A stretch of 64,000 nt of DNA from contig JACQZR010000090.1 in NCBI GenBank assembly GCA_016213775.1, positions 1-64,000 on the forward strand, read 5' to 3'. The position numbers and the translations under genes are program-made. The notes beneath the pieces were generated by a model. It worked only from the letters and a program-made list of their open reading frames with translations, made no database searches and was not told the DNA's origin. This document shows positions 60,156 through 64,000 of the stretch, in pieces (within the stretch, counting starts at the first letter, position 1; each line of letters starts with the position of its first letter). Source of the stretch: Acidobacteriota bacterium. Its GTDB lineage: Bacteria > Acidobacteriota > Terriglobia > Bryobacterales > Bryobacteraceae.

Positions 60156-61316
60156 TTACAATACAGCCACCTGCTCGATCATCTTCCCTTGCAACACCTT
60201 CTCCGTCCGCCCCTCCGGGGTCAAGCGGTGAATCGCATTGCCATTCGAATACACCACATCACCATCCGGCGTGATGTCGAAAGACAGCACTCCCTTCGCC
60301 ATCACCTTCGTTCCCCCGCCGGCAGTCCGCCGCACCAACTCCCATGAGTCCGGCACAATCGCCTTCTGCGGATCTTCTTCGTGCTGCATCCGCGCAGCCT
60401 CGCTCAGATTCCCGAAGATCATCATCCGCATCGGATCCAGATGCCGCGCCGCGGCGCCCTTGGGTGTTACCAGAGGTTTGCCTGTATATCGCATCGAGAA
60501 GAAATTGAAAAACTGAAACACGGCATAGAGCATGCGGAACGGAAACAACACCGCGTCCTTCAGCGCCGCCAGCGGACTCACCTTCGTCGCGTGCGGATGC
60601 TCCTTGCGGATGTAGTAAAGCGTTTCGTCGGAGGTCATGTGCGGTGAAAGCAGGTCCTTCTCCGGCTCTTCCACCAGCGTCGTCACGGCCCCCGTATCCA
60701 GGTTCAATTCGTGAATCGCAAACGGGCTGAACCCGGTCACCTGACCTGCCGCATTTCGTCCAACACCAGCACTCTGATACACCAGCCGCCGCCCACGGCC
60801 GGGCACCCACCGTGGAGCAAAATCCACAGAGTCCCCCTCCGTGGCTTCGTAGAATTCGTTGCCCTCGATGCTCAACACAGCGATGTTGGTGATGAACGTG
60901 TTGTGCGCCACCGACGCCGCAATCATCTCGCCGTCCGGACTCAGGGACAGGTGCCGCAGCCGGAAGTCGGCCGTGTGAAACAACCGCCGCTCCACCCCAT
61001 CCGCATCCACCAGAAACACACCGCCGACATCGTTGGTCTCAAGCGTATAGAGCAGATGACCACTGGCCGGTCCGCGACACACGCCCGTGATGTGGATGGG
61101 AAACTCGCCAGTGTCCCGCGGCTGCGCGCCCCACAGCATTCCCGACATGAACTGCGCCCCGCGGCCCTCGGATTTCCAGGCGTGGCGCTGGTGAATCTGC
61201 GCGGCCCGTTCGCGCAGCGATCGTCCAAAGGCGCTCTCCAGGCGAGTGGTGGCGCCCCCGTCGTGCAGCAGGTGCAACCCGCCCTGCGAAATGTAGACGA
61301 ACTTAGGGTGGTTCAC
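60156..61316 (-). CDS. WD40/TolB-like beta-propeller protein
   Basis: A 386-residue protein with repeated propeller-type strands (LRHLSLSPDGEMIAASVAHN, FDITPDGDVVYSNGNAIHRL) similar to PD40/TolB blades. No signal peptide is evident, and there is a hydrophobic stretch in VLFPFRMLYAVFQFFNFF. The GTG at 61316, eight bases after agaagg, is the chosen start. The frame stays open to 61958, but the extra 214 codons are antisense to a zinc-ribbon gene and look non-coding. Function unknown. It converges with the VOC gene with 3 bp between stops. Confidence 0.6.
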   Translation of the reverse strand: MNHPKFVYISQGGLHLLHDGGATTRLESAFGRSLRERAAQIHQRHAWKSEGRGAQFMSGMLWGAQPRDTGEFPIHITGVCRGPASGHLLYTLETNDVGGVFLVDADGVERRLFHTADFRLRHLSLSPDGEMIAASVAHNTFITNIAVLSIEGNEFYEATEGDSVDFAPRWVPGRGRRLVYQSAGVGRNAAGQVTGFSPFAIHELNLDTGAVTTLVEEPEKDLLSPHMTSDETLYYIRKEHPHATKVSPLAALKDAVLFPFRMLYAVFQFFNFFSMRYTGKPLVTPKGAAARHLDPMRMMIFGNLSEAARMQHEEDPQKAIVPDSWELVRRTAGGGTKVMAKGVLSFDITPDGDVVYSNGNAIHRLTPEGRTEKVLQGKMIEQVAVL

Positions 61317-61451
61317 GGCCTTCTGTTGGATTGTTCGGCGGAACGCTCTCAGAACCCTCTGAGTGGAAACCCTGAGAAGGACTCCTGATTTTGGATGTGC
61401 ATCCGAAGTCCTTCGCGCATTCCGCCGATCGTACCCGTGAGTGCCTCGCCC

Positions 61452-61946
61452 ATGAACTGCTTTTCCTGCGGCGCGCCAATGCGCATTGACGTCGAGAAAA
61501 CCCGCTGGCAATGCGACTACTGCGGTGGCGTCGAAGTGCCCAACCCCGATGCTGACGGCGTCGCTCTGCTCGGGGGATCCACCGGGCTCGAATGTCCTGT
61601 CTGCCACGTGCAACTCGTGCACGCCGCGGTGCGGAATGTTCCCTTGTTTGCGTGCCCCGTTTGCCGCGGAGTCCTCGTCGAAATAGCTACCTTTCAGGGT
61701 CTGATCCTCGAAATGCGCGCCAACTATGATAGTCCCGCGCTCCCCGGAAAGCCCATTCAACCGAAAGACCTGGAGCGTCGCATTCAGTGCCCTCGCTGCC
61801 ATCAGCCAATGGACACCCACCCCTATGCCGGCGGTGGATGCGTCGTCATTGACAATTGCCCCGATTGTGCCTGCAACTGGCTCGATTACGGCGATCTGCA
61901 CCGCATCGTCAACGGGGCCGGCAGTCCCGGCGCAGCCCGCTGCTGA
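61452..61946 (+). CDS. Multi-zinc-ribbon protein
   Basis: A 164-residue protein with three zinc-ribbon-like units: MNCFSCGAPM with CDYCGG, CPVCHVQLVHAAVRNVPLF with CPVCRG, and CPRCHQPM with NCPDCACNWLD. The last, with W-L-D following, resembles the TFIIB-type zf domain common in small bacterial proteins. A GTG at 61437 would add five residues. It is divergent from the propeller gene (about 135 bp between starts) and its partners are unknown. Confidence 0.7.
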   Translation: MNCFSCGAPMRIDVEKTRWQCDYCGGVEVPNPDADGVALLGGSTGLECPVCHVQLVHAAVRNVPLFACPVCRGVLVEIATFQGLILEMRANYDSPALPGKPIQPKDLERRIQCPRCHQPMDTHPYAGGGCVVIDNCPDCACNWLDYGDLHRIVNGAGSPGAARC

Positions 61947-62056
61947 CGACTCCTCCAACCCCAGGTTCAGTAACCAGTACTATAAGCCCGTGGAAAGCTC
62001 CGTCGCGGTGGGAATGGCCATTTTCCGGCCGCCCCCCGCACAGACCCGTACTTGCA

Positions 62057-62573
62057 ACCCTTGCGGGGTCCCTCTCTTCGCCTCCCCGTGGCTGTATTCC
62101 CGGAAGTCCTCCTCATAGATTTGATTGAGGACCTTCACCACCGCCTGTTGGACGATCTTGCCCTACAGCGTCGCGATGCCCAGCGGTCTTTGTTTTCCGT
62201 TGGCCTTCGGGATCCACCGTCGTTTGCTGGGCTGTGCACGGTACGCTCCGCGGTGCACCCGGCCATGCAGATCTTTCAGTTTCTCTGCCAGGCCGGTTTC
62301 GTACTCTTTCCATGTCACTCCGTCTGCTCCAGGCGCCGCATTCCGCTTGAACGCGTAATAGCTTTCCCACAGCAGTTCGACCGTCACATGGTGGAGCAAA
62401 GCAGTGAACCGTTCTTGTTTCTGTTCTCGCGCTCTTTGGCGCACTCCTGGTAACCCTTGGGACACCCGTTTCCCACTCTGTGTTGGTTGTGTGTTAGGTT
62501 CCACCTCTGTTGGGGTTTTGTTCGGCAGCTTCGTTGGTACTACGCCTATGTTCGACTCCTCGCTGGTGTGCAT
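62057..62573 (-). pseudogene. Group II intron reverse transcriptase/maturase remnant (LtrA-like)
   Basis: From the ATG at 62573 the frame reads LLWESYYAFKRNAAPGADGV, then TWKEYETGLAEKLKDLHGRV and RRWIPKANGKQRPLGIATL, the N-terminal reverse-transcriptase region of group II intron proteins. A stop codon at 62163-62165 interrupts it. Reading on, GKIVQQAVVKVLNQIYEEDF continues the homology, then a junction leads to GTPQG (the start of the RT GTPQGG motif, about 62058-62072), and the rest is lost. The YADD catalytic centre, the X domain and the endonuclease are missing. 62574-62811 may be intron RNA sequence, but no domain is recognised. Confidence 0.75.
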
Positions 62574-62811
62574 GCCCGCATTACGCTTTTGGCTTCACGG
62601 GCCGATCCCGGGCCGGGTTGGCCCTGGATACCGGCGAGGTCTCCCGGTTCTCGCGCGCGCAGTTTCTCGACGTGCGTGCGGCTCTAGGACTACGCCGGGT
62701 ACGCCAGACACTTCTCGTTGCTAGTCGTGTCCGTCGTTGTTGCCCTCCCGATACAGCACACGGTCGGCACCCGGATTGTGTTTTTCGAAGCTCAATTTCC
62801 CGCCCGCCGAT

Positions 62812-64000
62812 TCAGGACTTGCGGAACCAGGCGTAGGCGGGCAGGCCGAGGAGCACGATTGCCAGGCCGGGCCATGTTGTTGCGGGGCGGTAGACGAAGA
62901 GCACTATGAGGATGGCGGTTGCGCCGAGTATGTAGAGGCCGGGGACTAATGGGTAGCCGAACGCTTTATACGGGCGTTCGGCGTTGGGACGCGTGACGCG
63001 AAGACGGAAGATTCCGGCGATGGTGAGGATGTAGAAAATCAGGGCTGCAGAGATCACATAGTCGAGCAGGTTGCCGTAGAGGTTGCCGTACGATTTCGTT
63101 TCCGGATCGAAGGTGCGCGGGAGCACGAGCAGCACTGACCACACACCTTGGATCACCAGCGCCCAGCCGGGCACATGCGCGGCGTTCAGTTCGCCGGCCT
63201 GACGGAAGAAGACACCGTCGCGGGCCATGGCGTAGTATGCGCGGGCCCCCGCGAGGATGAGTCCGTTGATGCAGCCGAACGTCGAGATCATGATGGCGAT
63301 CGCCATCAGCATCGTGCCTGTGCCGGGGAAGATATGTTGGAGCGTCGCTGTTGCCACGCGATCGGAAGGCGCATGTTGGATGGCGTTGAAGGGCAGCGTT
63401 ACAAGGTATGCGACGTTCGACAGCAGGTAGATGAGGATCACCGTGCCCGTGCCCAGGGCGAGCGAGAGCGGGATGTTGCGCTTGGGGTTGATTACTTCGC
63501 CGGCGGTGAAGGTGATGTTGTTCCAGGCGTCGGCGGAGAACAACGATCCGGTTTGCGAAACACAGATCGCCACGAATAGGCCGTACATGGTGGCGGCGGT
63601 GAGGCCGGGGACAATAGGGTCAAAACCGCGCGCGTTCCAGAGATTGCCGAAGTTCTCAGAGACTGCGCCGGAGTTCCAGCCGAGCTCAAGGCCTAGGACA
63701 ATGAGAGCCACCATGCTGCCGGTTTTTGCGGTCGTGAAAACGTTTTGCACGAACTTGCCGTATTGGAGGCCGAGGGTGTTGGTCCAGGTGAGCAGCAGGA
63801 TGACGACGATGCCGAGCAACTGCGCGGTGGAGAGCGAGACGGCGTAGCCTGCGCTCAAATGCACGGGCGGGATGATGTAGCTGGTTTCCGAGATGGCAGG
63901 GAAGAGAACGCCGGTGAAGCGCGCGAAGCCGACGCCCACTGCCGCGATGGTGCCGGTCTGGATAACCATGAACAGCGTCCAACCGTAGAGGAAGCCCCAG
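62812..64000 (-). CDS. APC-superfamily amino-acid permease, 5-prime end cut by window
   Basis: About 396 residues are visible, with roughly ten hydrophobic segments. It runs off the right edge; the frame upstream of 63969 still reads WGFLYGWTLF, so the true start is outside. Typical APC features include WNNITFTAGEVINPKRNIPLSLALGTG (loop between helices 5 and 6) and MARDGVFFRQAGELNAAHVPGWALV, the loop common to amino-acid antiporters and permeases. The end is GLAIVLLGLPAYAWFRKS. Substrate unknown; the AXT/YfnA-like basic or neutral amino-acid group is likely. Confidence 0.85.
   Translation of the reverse strand, partial: WGFLYGWTLFMVIQTGTIAAVGVGFARFTGVLFPAISETSYIIPPVHLSAGYAVSLSTAQLLGIVVILLLTWTNTLGLQYGKFVQNVFTTAKTGSMVALIVLGLELGWNSGAVSENFGNLWNARGFDPIVPGLTAATMYGLFVAICVSQTGSLFSADAWNNITFTAGEVINPKRNIPLSLALGTGTVILIYLLSNVAYLVTLPFNAIQHAPSDRVATATLQHIFPGTGTMLMAIAIMISTFGCINGLILAGARAYYAMARDGVFFRQAGELNAAHVPGWALVIQGVWSVLLVLPRTFDPETKSYGNLYGNLLDYVISAALIFYILTIAGIFRLRVTRPNAERPYKAFGYPLVPGLYILGATAILIVLFVYRPATTWPGLAIVLLGLPAYAWFRKS

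Noticed and set aside
61317-61958. N-terminal extension of the propeller gene to 61958
   Set aside because: The extension is antisense to a zinc-ribbon gene with clear CxxC motifs and has no propeller features; GTG 61316 has a ribosome-binding site.
1-64000. tRNA, rRNA, CRISPR array or prophage
   Set aside because: No cloverleaf-like sequence with a CCA end, no conserved rRNA segments, no regularly spaced repeats, and no phage structural genes were seen.

Overview
The window is high-GC bacterial chromosome from a Gram-negative (diderm) organism. It carries BamA, a Skp/OmpH chaperone, two RND efflux permeases and outer-membrane-type beta-barrels. The mix of features suggests an Acidobacteriota member close to Bryobacterales/Solibacter: a BACON plus SLH surface protein, Tat-exported Gfo/Idh oxidoreductase, YVTN-propeller phosphoesterase, DUF6986 enzyme, many HEAT and zinc-ribbon proteins, and tightly overlapping ATGA/TGATG gene junctions. 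That placement is an inference; there is no rRNA, tRNA or CRISPR array in view.

Layout. 1-1871 holds decayed accessory genes: a GxxExxY fragment with an internal deletion and a twice-frameshifted copy of an uncharacterised family. 1937-12561 opens with a UUCG-loop terminator and twin palindromes, then a small outer-membrane protein, then a tightly packed plus-strand operon: CDP-alcohol phosphatidyltransferase, GtrA-like protein, sigma-54 response regulator, DUF6986 aldolase-like protein and the AddB/AddA double-strand-break repair nuclease-helicase. 12563-24246 is mainly metabolic: two enoyl-CoA hydratase-type genes, an AMP-dependent acyl-CoA ligase, two ThDP enzymes, GalU, a membrane glycosyltransferase, a YkgJ Cys-cluster protein, a ParD/ParE toxin-antitoxin pair, and small secreted or hypothetical proteins. 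One of the hypotheticals ends in an SSB-like acidic tail.

24300-28450 mixes a broken DUF4143 ATPase, an intact propeller-phosphoesterase and IS630 (possibly also IS21-like) debris. 28551-36944 is a housekeeping block: aroC-def-fmt-argJ, SppA peptidase, an RluD-type pseudouridine synthase and an NAD-dependent epimerase. 37034-50218 encodes an SLH surface protein, a GNAT enzyme, a ceramidase-like hydrolase, an MdtABC-like tripartite efflux set (lipoprotein adaptor plus two permeases, no TolC gene here) and a Uma2-type nuclease-like protein. 50219-52845 is a minus-strand set: Asp/Glu racemase-like, DHDPS/NAL-like aldolase and a secreted protein. 53177-56799 is bamA-skp. The right end has HEAT-repeat and Gfo/Idh genes, a decayed MNT/HEPN pair, small VOC, propeller and zinc-ribbon proteins, a group II intron maturase remnant, and an amino-acid permease cut by the window edge.

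I found no clear novel large system. The points that most merit a second look are the operon joining an orphan sigma-54 regulator and a DUF6986 enzyme to AddAB, the small protein with an SSB-like C-terminus, the racemase homologue lacking its second catalytic cysteine, and the number of decayed mobile or toxin-antitoxin-like genes near both ends.
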